Below, piece by piece: positions 24,773 through 38,123 of a stretch of 64,000 nucleotides of DNA (positions are counted from its first letter, which is position 1; each line of letters starts with the position of its first letter). Source of the stretch: Trichuris trichiura (Eukaryota > Nematoda > Enoplea > Trichinellida > Trichuridae); NCBI GenBank assembly GCA_037903355.1, contig JBAJFE010000049.1, forward strand, positions 248,001-312,000, given 5' to 3'. A program made the translations under genes and the position numbers. The notes beneath the pieces were generated by a model, which saw nothing but the letters and a program-made list of their open reading frames with translations, was not told where the DNA came from and did not search any database.

Positions 24773-26578
24773 ATGCGCAGACGTATTTTGGTCAGTGCAT
24801 TAAGCTCATGTGACTTGTCACAGCCAGTGTCTTTTCGAAACAGCACATCGACGAGGCACACAAAAATGAAGAAGAGCAGCAGCCGCCAGCCAACAAAGCG
24901 ACAATCCGGGACAAGGCGACGGAGTTCGCAAGTACTTAGTGGTCTCTTACCAGCAACTATGTTGCTTCGACGACGAACGCTAACGAGAAGCAAATCCATA
25001 CCGAGAACCCCATCCCCAACGGTATATCAGACGATGATTGTTTCAGTATGGTTCTAAATAGCTTTCCGTATAGGCGAACGACCCCGTTAAGCTGAAGCCT
25101 TACTTCTATGGAATTATGCCAAGAGAAGACGTCGAAATGATACTTAGCGGCGATGGAGACTTTGTTGTCAGACGAACAACCTTTAGACCTGATAAAAATT
25201 GTACGGGACTCTGTGTATCGGTCAAATGGAAGAACACTGTTCATCATGTTGTCGTCCGATTCAAAGTGTCACAAAATAAGGTATCGTAGCAAAAAGTCTA
25301 CTTAAGAGATAAGTATTAAAACTAACACTCGCGTATACAAGTTTAGTGCAGCTTCATGTTCGAAGACAAGAGCTTCCCGACTGTCCTCGAATTGGTGGAA
25401 TACTACGTCAAGATGAAACGACCACTTACGGGACGCAATCCGGTGAAGTTGAACACATCGCACAAACGTGCTGACTGGGTCCTCCGCGACTCTCAGGTCA
25501 CCCTAAAATGCGTAATCGGGAAAGTAAGAATTGCGCACATTTCGATTTTTCCTTTGACATTTTTTCTATTCAGGGTAACTTCGGTGAGGTATGGAGAGGG
25601 GAGCTCCTTCGAGACGACACGAACGTTAAGGAAGAAGTAGCAGTAAAGTTTCTCAAGAGCGAAGGGGTACCCTCCGAGGAGCGACAACAATTTTTTGCGG
25701 AATGTAGAAGGTTACGGCAACTGCGTCACGACCAGTTGGTGAACTTTATCGGGATAACCGTTGATGGTAACCCGGCCAAGATGGTCATGGAGCTGTGCGA
25801 CAGTACGCATTTTTTGGAGACCAACGAGCTATTGTTAAAAGTTGCATTTTTAGTACCTCTGACGAAATACCTGGAAAAAAATCGGGGTACAATCACCTGG
25901 CCTCAGAAGACGAAAATGCTTATCCAAATTGCGAAAGGTATGACATACTTGGCGAAAGAAGGAATAATTCATAGGTTAGTTGTCTGGTAGATCGTTTAGG
26001 TCAGAAGCATTTGAACTTGCTTTTAGAGATTTGGCAGCGAGAAATTGCTTGCTTAAAAACGACGTCGTAAAAATTGCCGATCTCGGCATGGCCAGGGAAG
26101 GTGGATTATATAGAATGGCACCGGGCTTAAAGCCGATACCTTTAAAATGGACAGCTCCAGACGCAATGCGATTGCGTAATGTGGCTCAAGACGGATTTCG
26201 GGATGATTAATAAAACTTTAATTTCAGGCGACTACAGTGAACAAACGGACGTGTGGTCCTTTGGGGTACTAATGTGGGAAGTCCTAACAGACGGCGAAGC
26301 TCCATACGCGGAATTGCAAGAGAAAAGTAAAGCTTTTGGAGCTGACCTTATCGACTTTCTCGACGCAGGTTAATTAAAGAGCCAAACTTTCCACCACTAT
26401 TATAATTCATTTCCATCTGTCCTTAGGCAATCGACTAGAAGCACCCAAGGACACTCCGCCTGAGTTGAAGAAGCTCATGCTTGCATGCATGGACGCAAGT
26501 CGCGCTAATCGTCCTAAGTTTGCCGATATACTAAAAAAGTTAGAGGAGATATACAAAGGAATGGGGTGCACTCCTTGA
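24773..26578 (+). CDS. FES/FER-like SH2-tyrosine kinase, eight exons
   Basis: Exons: 24773-25021, 25074-25280, 25347-25523, 25574-25802, 25854-25974, 26027-26175, 26228-26368 and 26427-26578 (TGA). This gives 474 aa, or 443 from the second ATG at 24866. A basic Arg/Ser-rich N-terminus leads to an SH2 domain (YFYGIMPREDVEMIL, with FVVRRT in the FLVRES position, so the binding Arg is kept). The kinase domain shows GKGNFGEVWRG, AVKFLK, IIHRDLAARN, DVWSFGVLMWE and a C-lobe typical of the family. There is no F-BAR region, as in the compact nematode FER-like kinases, many of which are germline. The magnesium motif is DLG instead of DFG and the APE motif is APD. Intron 25803-25853 is 51 nt with no stop, so retention would add 17 residues after MELCD. 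Confidence 0.9.
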
Positions 26579-26644
26579 GCGGCGGATGGACGTTAAGGAA
26601 AAGGGTGCAAATGCTCCTTGTCGTAAACGCCACTTATGCATTAA

Positions 26645-26650
26645 AATAAA
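26645..26650 (+). terminator. Poly(A) signal AATAAA of the tyrosine kinase
   Basis: Canonical AATAAA 67 bases after the kinase stop codon. Confidence 0.7.
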
Positions 26651-27836
26651 CGATAAATGTGCAAGAAAACTTCAAAAATATTTTAGACTCATATGCGCGA
26701 GTTCTACGACATTATTCAGCCAAAAATGAAAAATGCTTAGTCAGGGATGGAAAGCAAGAAATTTTGTAAATTCTTGAAAACTCTAATATTATATGTTTTC
26801 GTAGTCTTCTATTAAACAGACAAGCTAGGTGAAAATGTTAAAGCATGACGTGTTAAATCCGGAAAAACTGCATCTTCTTCTCCATTGTGTGGATCAAACT
26901 CGGTTAAGTTGGCATCTTTTAGTAGGCTTCCTGTTACTGCAAGTAACGATGACAGTTGGGAGGAGCATGTTGAAAAAATTTTATTGGTAAAAAGCTTTTG
27001 TATCTGTTCTCGCTCTGACTTACGCGCTTAGATAAAATTCATTTTGTACAAACTCTAATGAACGATTTAACTTACAACAAGCGCTGCAATATATTAATAA
27101 TTTAAGCACAGCACGTCACGCTTCGGCATGCATCGCGAAAGGAGTGGGGCAAGTTTTTGAGTAATGAAACAAGCTAGCCACAGAGCATAAAGGAAGACGG
27201 CTGCCATATGGCCTCATTATTCTAAATGGAAGCAACTTGTTTTGTTTGAAACTTTGACTGTGCTCTACGGATACTCTGAAAATGGAATAGGGCAAAGCCT
27301 GAAGGGTAACTCAAGAAAGCTTGAAGCAAAACTGGGGTTTTCCTTAACTAAAACACTTGATACGTGAATTACACTACGAAATAATTTGTGTTTAAATGGA
27401 ACCGTATATGCCAGACTTAAAATCTTAAGTATGCAAATGACAGCCGGCAAAGTGCTTTGCGAAAATGAGTTCTCAGTATTCTACGTAGAACTTTATGTTC
27501 ATAGAAATCATGTGGAACCAAGGAAAAAGCTAGAAGAACAAGCGATCGCTTCCGTAATTTCAAAAAGCTGAGAAACTGTCATTTATGAACAGTCATAAAA
27601 ATATTGTATGAAGGACCAATGCGTCCGCAAGGATGACAATCCCAATTCACCCTCTCGTTGTTTAAAAACTCAGAAAGTAAAACAAAAAACTAAAACATAA
27701 CCGTTTTTTGTATCATTCCTGATCAGTTATCGATGTTCGCAAAATGCTATCGTTTGCCTAAGCTTCAGGACCGCAGTTTATACTACGAGTGTCTGTAAAA
27801 CTGAATGCAAGGAACATTGATTTATGAATAACTATA

Positions 27837-28520
27837 CAGTAAAACCTCCCTAATCCGAACGCGTCGTGGCGGGGGGTAGTTCGGATTACAGAAAAAATCG
27901 GATTATGGAGGAGGCTTACAGTAAGCTACAGAAAAGCAGGTAATGCAATTTTAGATGCATGTTCCTGGCGTCTACAGCGCGATATCAGTCTCTGCAATCG
28001 GTGAATAGCTCAACGAGGGCAGCGAAGTCTGTCTGATTCGGGAAAACGATTGACCAGCGGAAACGAGTTTCTTATATGGTGTGGACGCTGTACCGCGAAG
28101 CGGCATGGGAAATAGTTCCCGTGAACTTAATTTTCCTTATTCGTAATTGCCAACCGGCTCTGTTGGCTCGAAAAAAATCGAGTTAGCTGCTGATCATTGC
28201 ATTATATGAGAACAGATTGTAGTTTTATATGACTGAAAAACACCAGGTCTTTGATCCACATTTCTGTTTAGTTCGGGAAGCCTAGTTGTCGAGATGCCTT
28301 GCTGCAATCAACTTATTGGTCGAGATTGGTTCGGTAGAGCCGTAGCTGGCCTGTGCCTATGTTAGCGTACACCGAAAGAACGGTTGGCAGGTTGTTTACT
28401 GGGCTTATAGCCTTTGCCGCCAAGTGACTGCCCGTTTCCCATATGCAACCTAATTATCTTTAATGTATATGGTCGTTCTATCGTTCTCTTCCACGAGTTC
28501 GGATTAGGGAGGTTTTACTG
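27837..28520. mobile_element. pogo/Tigger-like MITE (non-autonomous DNA transposon)
   Basis: Terminal inverted repeats begin CAGTAAAACCTCCCTAATCC at the left end and match the right end for 24 perfect bases. The element is flanked by TA on both sides (27835-27836 and 28521-28522), the target duplication of Tc1/mariner-pogo transposases. The interior of about 684 bp has no transposase frame, so it must be moved in trans. Confidence 0.88.
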
Positions 28521-29475
28521 TACTTCCTAACTATCCATAAATATCTGCTCTTGCCATAAGCCCATACGATTTGCCCAACAGGGCCTATGCGCAAGAGTTA
28601 CTTTCGCCCAATCCTCAGCTACATAAACGCTACTTAGGAAAGCATCTTCGCGTGAACGCTAAAAAAAGTTATATCAGCTGTTGCCAAGTAATCTTAAAAA
28701 CGAAGGCAATCGTAAACAATTGAACTCCATTGTGACAACCAAAAAGACAGACGAGCAACACGTGGCTTAACAATCATTATCAGTAGATGTCACCTGGAAT
28801 GCAGGTAGACTTTGCACGCAGCATAGAACAGAATCCTCTGTCACTTTCACATGCTTACTTTTCGGGAGCCTGCTTTCTAGCAGATAGAACATTGCCAACC
28901 GTTGTGATTCAAACATAAAATTGATTTATGAGCTGTTGAAACCCTCGCTGAAAGGAAATCAGGTGAAAATAGTTCACAATACGTGCAGCAGCCCATACTG
29001 CACAAAAACGTGTTTACAGGAAGTGTTTAAAAGAACCGAATAATTTCACTGCTTTCCCATACGTCATACTAGCTTGGCATATTTAAAAAGAAAAAGGTTC
29101 TACTTGCATTCACGCAACAGATGCTCTTCAGGGCTTTGCAAGCAGCGGATAATATTCGTTCAATCTTCTGTCAACAAAATTCAGAGAATATTTTACGAGT
29201 ACAAACAAAGCTGTTTACTTTTAAACTGGCAGAACCCGTATGTAAGAGCAACAAAAAATTTGTATAGACGCAAGACTCAATCAGAATTGAATTGCCATCC
29301 TGAAAGAGCAAACAATTACAAACGAGAAGGTTTAATACAATGGGGAAATGGAACGCATAAACATTCAGTTTCTCTACACTCTCCTAATTTAAGCATATCA
29401 CCAAACAACAAATAACAAGACGAGAATCTAAACAAATCTGCTTGGCTAGAAAATACAGACTTGGTAACGCCTATT

Positions 29476-32400
29476 TCATTCGCAGGGTCCAGGCGTAGAA
29501 GATGCCGGCGCTGCAAAGTACTTCTGATGGACTTGCTCGATCGTTCGACACCAATCTAAGGCGTGGCCAGTGAGATCCTCCAAGTAGTACGTTCGATTGG
29601 GCTGAAGCAACAACCAATTACGAAAATGCTAGCAAAATCTCACAGAGCAGAGTTCCGACTAAACAAAAATAAAATTCAAACAAAGCTTACCGTGTAGACG
29701 AAGAATATTTTAAAATTCTTCGCTTCCGGACGAAGTTCCTTTGTCCTGAAAATCAGTAGGGAAATTTTGCCCAGCCCCTCAAGCCAACCGTACCATGGTA
29801 TCTGCCCTTTCAATTCCATACTAGAGGGTTCGACGTAATAAATGTGGGGCCCTTCGGTAAGCAGAAACATTCGTTTCCTAGCGAATAGACCCTGCAAGGA
29901 ACATATGCCCTCATCTTGTCGCATTCGAGCGCTAAAAACTACTGTTACCTTTCTCTTTTCCAGATATCCACTCTTTATTATCAAGTGGCCTTCGACTATT
30001 TTGTGATAGGGATTGTTCTTTCGTTGCTCCTCAAGACGCGCTTTCACTGTGTCTTTCGAACTGCCATCACTTATGCCACTGTCATTGGCGCCATTGATTT
30101 CACTGAAGTGAGGACAGTTGCAACTTAAATAAAATGTACTTAAAATTTTCAGTTAAATCACCGTGTTCCACCGAGTTCAAGACCTAACAAGCGCGTCAAC
30201 TGTTTATCATCAAACCCGGGTTCCAAGTTTCGGAAATTCTGGGAAACAAGAGTAGATCATCCATTGCAGACGTGCAGGCGGCTATTGCACTTAAAGCATA
30301 CTTCAGGAAAACCAGCCTGCGGAGTTACTACACCAGGCAGATAAGGCAGTATCTGAGGGGGCTTCTCCGTAGGCAGCGAATCCCAACGGATGCCGGCAAA
30401 AAATGGATGCTCCTTAAGGCGACCAGCGCCCCCTTGTTCTTCTGAACCAAGACGTTCAGCAGGTTCCAATACCTTAAAAAATAGTCAATTGTCGCAACCT
30501 TCTCTCAAACATGAGAGCCTACCAGTAACTTTTGCACCAGGTCCATAGCAACCTCATTAAAGCCTTCGGGAAAGCTATAGTCGAGCTTAGTGATCTTTTG
30601 AAAGATGAGGTACTCGTTTCTACAAAAAGCAAGCAGCTTTCGCTACAGTAATAAAAGGCATTTTTTTCGGGTACTCACGGAGCGCGAAAAGGAGGCAAAC
30701 CAGACAACATTTGGTAGAGCATACAACCTAGCGCCCAGTAGTCGCAGCTGCACGTGGCCTCCTTGCTGCTCAACACTTCGGGACTAACATACTGCGCAGT
30801 GCCAACGAAAGAAGCCCTTTTCGACGGTTGCGTCAGTAAAGGAGTGGGTCGATTTGCTGCAACCATGCATAGTTTACCAAAAAGATCACCTGTTAAGAAT
30901 TCGCCGCCTACGTATCAATCCAGGATAAAGTATCTTGGCTGATCCAAAGTCGGACACTAGAATGTGCATTTCATTGGTTAGCAACACGTTTTCCGGTTTC
31001 AAGTCTCTAAACGCAAAAAACGGACTGACAATAACAAAGGCTACCTCAAAATGGACTGAACAACGCTTACCTGTGTATAATACCCACTTTGTGAAGATGC
31101 TCCAAGGCAACTAATATTTCAGCCGTGTAAAAGCGAGCCACGGATTCTTCGAAGCTGCCCAGCTTCTTCAGCCAGCTAAGGAGTTCCCCGTTTTGAGCGA
31201 AGCTCATAACAAAGTCTAAAGCGGAATAAACGTCAGTTTTATAGGCGTACAACAAGCAATATTTCAACAAAAAACGACTCAAAAATTCTAGCAAGAACTA
31301 TAAACTGTATAAACTCAAACGTGCTCCCGCGCATAAAGAACTTTCGTACGACCGATAAGAACTTCACATTTAATGAGACGCTAATAACGGAATATGACCT
31401 AACTCTGAAAAAGATGCCACTGGTTTGGAATAAATAAAGCGGATTTCCTCAAACGGTTTTTAGCAGGTTTTGGTAGCGCTATTGTTTTCGTGTTGGCATA
31501 CTGTTACGAGTGTCCCCTACTTGTTGAACAGGTTTTATTGAAAAAAAACTTCCCGAAGCTTTCAAGGCATCTCATTCTTGGGCTAAGACTCCTACCGTCA
31601 ACTATAAGGAGTCATACTTGCCCAGGTCTTATTAGTTTTATTATGTGGTGCATTGAAGGGTAGGCCGAACCCCGTTATCAACGCCCATCATCCCCGCGTG
31701 CCCTGGAGGCTCCGCCTAATAAAACTAATAAATAGCTGAATGGACTGATCCTTAGTCTATCTGATAGAAACAGTTTTAAAAGAGTCCGTTGCAAAAATAA
31801 ATCTTCAATAGAATGAGTACGAAGAATTATATAAATCCTGCATTTATTTCTCTAAAGATGGAAAAAGCTGAGCTCTGAAAGCTTCGAAAACTTTTTTCAA
31901 CAAGTCTTCAACAGGTACGGTATACGTAACGAATTATCAGCATTATTTCTCTAAGAGAAAAAAATGATGCCCTAGCAACAACAACAATAAAAATCACAAA
32001 AAAATTTTTTCTGACAACTTAGTGAATGGATCGCATTTTTTGTGAAAGGTATTTATAAACAGATACTTTAGTTTTGAAGCCATAACTTTTTGGTACGGGA
32101 CTATAAGTTTTCATATTGGAATTGGTTATTTGGACGGAATAAGGTCCCGTTGAAAAATACAGATTTTTTGATGATGCTTCGTAGCTTTCGGGCCGCGCAT
32201 GAACCGTCCTCAGTGGTATTAAAATTGAGAATTTTAATACCGCCGAGGACCGGTCTCGCACAGCCCAAAAGCTACAGAGCCCCATTAAAATTTTTGTATT
32301 TTCAACGGGACGTTATTCCGTACAAAGAACCGACTTCAACACAAATATTTTAGGTTTACAGTACAAGCAGATCACGCTGAAAACTTCGGTAACTTGCTGC

Positions 32401-35400
32401 GGCCAAGCACGATTACGTCAGCGGACAGCAGAAGAAAGAAATGGCCACAGTAACAAAAAATAAATAACATTCATACTTACTTTTATTTTAACTGCGTATT
32501 TCGCTTCTTTTTAATTTTTAAAATTATTGTGCGTTTTATAAATTCCAGTTCTATTTATTCTCTTTTACTTTTTTTCATTTTGTTAACGAAGTGCTCCACT
32601 TCCGTATCTCTCAGCGTTTGTTATTCTTATTTTATAAGATTTATTTTTAGAAAGGCTTTATTCAACTTCCTTCCTCTGATTACAGTAATTCATTTTTACC
32701 CCATTTAGTTACATCTTCTGATTTTTAATTTCCTCTTTGTTTTAGACTGAATGGAACTGCCTCCAAAAAAAGATAGATTTTTTCTGTTTGAACTCGCATT
32801 CTCCTCCCTTCATAAATTGCAGTACATTCTGAAAGTAACTAACATCTGTATGGTCTTATCATTACGCGCTGATGATGAGGCAAGATAAGCTTTGAATGGC
32901 TCCCGAAAGAGAGCATAATGAACGCTATGCAAGAATTGAATGGCTGGTACAAGCTGGTTTATTTTTGATCTAATGCTGTTTACTATTGGAATCACCTTTT
33001 GCTAAGGCACTTGATTTGCACTGAGGCAATGAAATAGGATTCCTACCACGCTCGTTGAAGGCAGAAATCAGGAAACATTTAAATGAATGCATTTTCTGCG
33101 TGCATTTTAAAAGAACTGTTAATTAGAGCATTATTTCAAGCCAGCGGGGTTTGCTTCTGCCGCCAAGAAGCAAATTTGGTTGCCTAGATTCAGATTAACA
33201 AAACTCCATCAATAATGGAGTACGACAAGCTATTACTAGCTCATAGTTAGTTTTCTCAATTAAATTGGCATTTAAGAACGGCAAAAAATCTTGTCAGTCT
33301 AGCGCAGCTGATGATCTGCTGCAACACTGACCATTTCCGTATACGACTAAAACGCAACGAACATCTTTTTTGTCAAAAAAATTTTGCCTGCAACGAGTTG
33401 CACAAAAAGGATAATGACATTATAGACAGCGATCCTTTCTCGCGTTCGAAAGAAGAGTGGAAACTAAAAAAGAAAAAAATTTGCTATGCCGTACTTCATT
33501 TAGTCAACAGGGGAAATCTCGGCGAAACGGAACTACCGAAACTGTCTTTCTGGCAAACAAAGACAATCCTCCTGATTTGACATTTACTTCCGACAAATTG
33601 TCGCAGGAAACATACAGTTGCCAAAGCGTATGAAATTTGGAATTATTGATCAAGGCACAACAGAGTACACGCTCGATTCCCCCTTTTTAAAAATGTTACT
33701 GCGATTGGGAGGCCACTTTCGGAACGGTAAACATGTTGAATGCTATTTCAATTTTTCTTAGCGGCAATAAAACCAAAAACCGGAACAGTCACTGTGCAAA
33801 CGGTTTAAGCAACACTATGCTAAAGTTTGCCCTAGGAAAAGTTAGTAAACATGATGGAAAACCTATCTAACAAGAGAGCAACAGTTTCGGTTCATCTGAC
33901 AGAAAAAAGTTCACTTATCTCAAGGAATCTTGTTGTTCTGCGACTAACTGGTTACTTGAATTTACAAGAGCAAAAAACTGACGTGAACTTCAATTCATGA
34001 AGAATAATACATTTCGAATGGAGTCTGATATAGCTTTGAAGTTTTACTTTCAAACTGTTGCAACTGTCACGCGTGTGTAACGTGTAAGAGGTCTAAAGAT
34101 TTTATTTCCAATGGCGCTCAACTCTAACGCCTTGTCGATCTTGCAAATGTACATTATATTGACTTCCGGCCAAATTATCTTACAGGCGCGCGCCATAGCG
34201 AAAAGCGTCAGTCGTATTACTACCTAATCGCCCATTCAAAAACGGATCAATGCAAATTGAAAGCTCCGCTTTAAAAAGCAATGAATCGACCGGACGGACA
34301 CGCGATCGTTCCGCCATCGGCTGAAAAATTGACATTATTATCTTGCTGTGTAAAACTTAAGTAAATCGAAACAAACGGTACAAATGGAGGAAACTGGGCT
34401 TAGCGCAGCGCCGTAAAGGCACGTGACAAAAACGTGCGGAAGTACGGCGCTGTTGCGAACGATGTCAAGCAATCAAACGTTACGTCAAGTTGTCATTTTC
34501 AAATCGTGATGAACAGGAAGTGGCAAAAGCGTTTTAAAAACAAAAAAAATGGTCATTGGGGATTTGGAAACGTCGGAAAAACATTTTCCACTCGTTGCGA
34601 CTAGGGCACGGAAAGGGCCACTGCCCATAGTCGTAAAGCTTTGAAAATTTTATTACGCCAAACTTACGGCGGGAAATCACGTGCCCATCGTTACTTAAAA
34701 CGGGCCGAATGCCAGCTTGAATGGACGCTATGTGCTGAAGCTATAGATCCACAAAGAAGCGCCCAACTATGCAAATGATCAAAGCCCGTATGCACGCACA
34801 TTTTCCACTCCAAAACATCCCTGACGAGGGTCGCTGAGAAACAAATTTTCTTCTCACCATCAGTCTCTAATCGATAACAGCCAACTATGCTCTTTATGAG
34901 TTTCTTTTTTAACCGTAATTCTCGATTGCTTCGCTACAATACCTTTAATTTTGTTCGTCAAAAACACTGATTGTGTTTACTGGGAAAATGATTTCGTACG
35001 CCAATCCACCGCTGTCACTCTTAGCGACACCTGTTATTATTAAGCTATTTATGCACAATACGCTTTGTCAGAATCAAAGCTACGACTATACAAACATTTC
35101 CGCGTCAATGTCATGATTGCAGACAATTGGTGTTTCCCAGTGTTGGCAAGTTTGTTGATTTGCATAAAAACCTCTCAGTCGCTAAAATTTTTATCAGAGG
35201 GGCAAACTCGATAGGCGAGTGCATGAAAATCTTCTTCCCAACTTCCCAAAAATAGCTTCCACAAACTTTACCCGCGTGGCATGAACAAGTAGGTCGGAAA
35301 ATTTGTAAACAAAACGCGATAGTACCAAAAAACGTGTCACCATAAACCCAGCTCGTTATTTGCAAGAAAGCGTTAAGTTGGTTTTACCAAGCTGCTCGCA

Positions 35401-38123
35401 CGTTGGTTAAACAACCGCAGACACACGGAGAGAGGTCTGTAGCAACGAGCCTGCGTCACTTGCTTAAAATGATCCTCTCCTGCAAACAATGGAGAAATGT
35501 TAGCCAACCGTTTGTTCCAAATGACGCACTCGGGCTGTAACACAAGTTGGTCGGGCAAATTCCACGGCGCGCAATCAAAAACTATAATGCGCACTTGACA
35601 TTTTATTCAGATCCTATAAGCCTACTGAAGCTGCCGCTCCAATTGCACTTCCTTTTTTTTTTACCAAGCGCTAATCTGAGTTTGATAGCAGTGGTTGTCC
35701 AGTTATGTCAGCTTCTTTCTTCAGAACTTTTCCGTATAGTTGAGTTCAATAGAAGCAATATAGTTTCAGACTGGAAACAGTTGTCCACCAAATAGCGTCG
35801 TCTGCGCAAACGAAGTATGCTCGCCAAAACATATTCCCCAACATGGCCATCTTTTCAAAATGTTTGCTTTAATTTGACGTATCGGCTTATGCAATTCGCT
35901 CGTTAAAGGCACAATTGTTTACAAGCAACGTTTGCGTATGCAAGAAAAGCGGAGAAAAAATTCCGCCTCCATCCGAAAGTATGCCGCCCACTTGTTGACA
36001 ACTTAAACTTGCGCAAACGCGTCGTCGTCCCGTTGCTTCTCCTACTTCTGGCCCCACTGTTTGAGAACTCCACGCAGCGCGTGTAAGCACGTTGCAAACC
36101 GCCTCTTCTATTCCCCAACAGATGGATGTAGGTGGTCGCGTTCGCTTTAGCGTAACAATGTTGAAAACTGTTCCTACGTTACAAACTGCTCTAAGCAAAA
36201 AAAAAGCAAACAACCAACAACTGGTCGTGGAGAGCTGGATAGGAGACTTTGTGCGTGCTGAAAACTGGAGCAACGCCCTCGCATGCCCTCAACTGCCTAC
36301 CGCGCAAGTTTTCGTCAAAAATGGTAAAAAAACCATTATCAGTATCGTCTCCTTCCCTAACTGCATGTTAATTCTGATATTCAAATCGCGGCTCAATATT
36401 TCCCATTGGCCTCACAAGGGCTAAACCTAATTATTAACTGATCGTCGAAAAATTTAACGCAGCCAATCTTCACTGGCGCTTCTTTTCAGCACAACGATCG
36501 AAACTGCGTCCCAGCAAAATAATAGAAAATTGAGCGCTGCCAAAAGCCCACCGCGTAGGGTTCAGCAAAACGTCTTTAGCTTTAAAGCTACCGCGAAAAT
36601 ATATGCGCAGCCACCGTCCTTTGTCCGCTCAACATTTACACTATTATCTTCAACATATTAGCATAAAAGGATTATACAAAACAGCGAAGTCAATGCCTGT
36701 TCCGAAACATCATGCTTGCAGCTTGCGAAATTCGTCCGCCTTGGGCGAATCGTTGAAAAGATAATCGCGTCATTTGTTAGACAACAAATGACGTAAGATC
36801 GCGGCTCGCAAGCGGAAGTTGAAGGAGAGAATTTGCCATAGACACTCAACAAGCAGCGGACGGCGAAATGAAGCACCCAAGGTCAAGAGAAAGGGTGATG
36901 CTTCGTCCAACAGAAGAGGGCAAATGAGGTCAGACGCGCTGAAGGCGTACTTGCATTGCTTTCGAAGAGCAAGTTGCGCTCAATGGGGGAGGAACAACAA
37001 ACTTACACAATGAGTCATGAGTGTCAAAACAATTTATCAAAGCGTCTGACAGCAGCCGTCGCCAAACAGCAAGCAAATCGGTAAGACACGGAAAGAAAGC
37101 AATATTTATACTACGCCGTCAATGTTTTAACTTGAATAATAATAGGCGCTTCTTAATCCCGAAATTCTTGCTAAGGACAGACGCTTCGGCGAATAAAACG
37201 AGTTGCGACCTTCTGCTTTCGAGAAAACCAATCCAAACCACCTAAGAGCTATACTGAATTAGGTTACATTGAAGAGTTTCCAAAATAAAAAGTTGTCTAC
37301 AATGGCTGGCACTTCGACGATGGAAACGGTGAACAGCAAGCTAACAACGCGTTTTGTTCAATTATTGGAACTTCCAAGTTTTAACTAGCTTTTCAAAACA
37401 TTACTACTGCGCACGAATGAAACGCGCGAGCTTATCGATCATTTCATTAATTGAAACGTGTGAATTAAAAATGTCCGCTCCTTTCGGGCGGTAAACAAAC
37501 GAAGTGGATTACGTCGCTATCCGACGATAAGAATCAATTTCGCAACATGGACTTCTGCGAATTCACGCGACGTTTACATAGTGACGGTCGATTGGCAAGG
37601 CTTTAAAATGGTCCCTCTTATAGGAGGCGACTATTCGTCTGATGGCAAAAAGAAAACCGCGCCGTCAAAAGGCAGGTACTTACAAAGGCGACCTTCGTCT
37701 TGGAACGTACAAAAGAGACGGACAACAAACGGATGCGGATGACGGTTGAGAATAGTCATGGCGTCCTTTTCTCGCATCACATATGGCACTTTGCGCTCGC
37801 GACGTATTAGCTGTTTTTCGCAGACTTTGACTAGAGAAAAAGGAGGAAAGCATCAACAAAAAAGACTACCAAATATGGAATAGTTACTTACTGGCGCATT
37901 CGCGACCAGTGGCCGCTTCGATGCCAGCGAAAACGGAGGAAAAAGAACCTTCGCCAACTGATCGAATAAAAACGAAGTCATTGGGCGAGCGTGACTTGGC
38001 TGTCCCATCGGAGAAGGGTTTTGGTGATGCCGTGGTGGCTGCTGTAACCACGGCGTTCTTGTAGTCATCCGCATCTGTCGGGGGTGCCTGATCGGCAGTG
38101 GACTTCTCGCCCGGCGCTAACAT
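29476..38123 (-). CDS. PDPK1: 3-phosphoinositide-dependent kinase 1 (PDK1), 12 coding exons
   Basis: Exons in transcript order: 38123-37892, 37830-37684, 31215-31071, 31006-30912, 30856-30679, 30619-30523, 30472-30302, 30238-30162, 30123-29949, 29891-29794, 29745-29691 and 29601-29476. They total 1596 nt, or 531 aa, with every junction in phase. The kinase domain shows [45 protein letters not shown] and the activation segment [14 protein letters not shown], which keeps the autophosphorylated Ser. The C-terminal PH domain ([44 protein letters not shown]) keeps basic phosphoinositide-binding residues. PDK1 phosphorylates the T-loops of AKT, S6K and SGK at the membrane. Exon 1 is open upstream to an acceptor at 38155, so a longer N-terminus is possible. 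Intron 2 is 6.47 kb; others are 38-64 nt. Confidence 0.95.
32085..32355. repeat. Decayed inverted pair of Penelope pLTRs (family A-like)
   Basis: Two arms related to the family A pLTR (GGTACGGGAC near one end, TCCCGTTGAAAA/TTTTCAACGGGA, TTTCGGG near the ribozyme box) face each other around AAAATTGAGAATTTT at 32222-32234. Both arms have many substitutions. The minus-strand arm still has CTGAGGA and GAAAGC; the plus-strand arm has lost the first box (CCGAGGA). Confidence 0.65.
32181..32217 (-). ncRNA. Hammerhead-like motif, partly decayed
   Basis: The minus strand reads CTGAGGA, then a weak hairpin, then CCCGAAAGCTAC. The core boxes are present (position 7 is free to vary), but stem II pairs only partly, so activity is doubtful. 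Confidence 0.4.

Larger units (their letters stand above)
26579..29475. other. Intergenic region between the kinase and PDK1, with a MITE
   Basis: The only structured feature is the pogo-like MITE at 27837-28520. I see no supported exon; the genes on either side converge here. Confidence 0.5.
31216..37683 (-). other. Large intron 2 of PDK1
   Basis: A 6.47-kb intron between the alpha-C exon and the hinge exon. The plus strand is A-rich here, so the sense strand is T-rich. It holds an inverted pair of decayed Penelope pLTRs at about 32085-32355 and a hairpin with arms TTATTAGTTTTATTA near 31628 and 31718. I see no nested gene. Confidence 0.75.

Noticed and set aside
24932..24953. 22-nt GT..AG segment in the kinase N-terminal exon, and a similar one near 1091-1112
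   Set aside because: Too short for a spliceosomal intron, and removing it would shift the frame away from the SH2 domain (kinase); the unspliced reading works.
31628..31733. Short inverted repeat TTATTAGTTTTATTA in PDK1 intron 2
   Set aside because: Only about 15 bp per arm with no flanking duplication; not enough to call a transposon.
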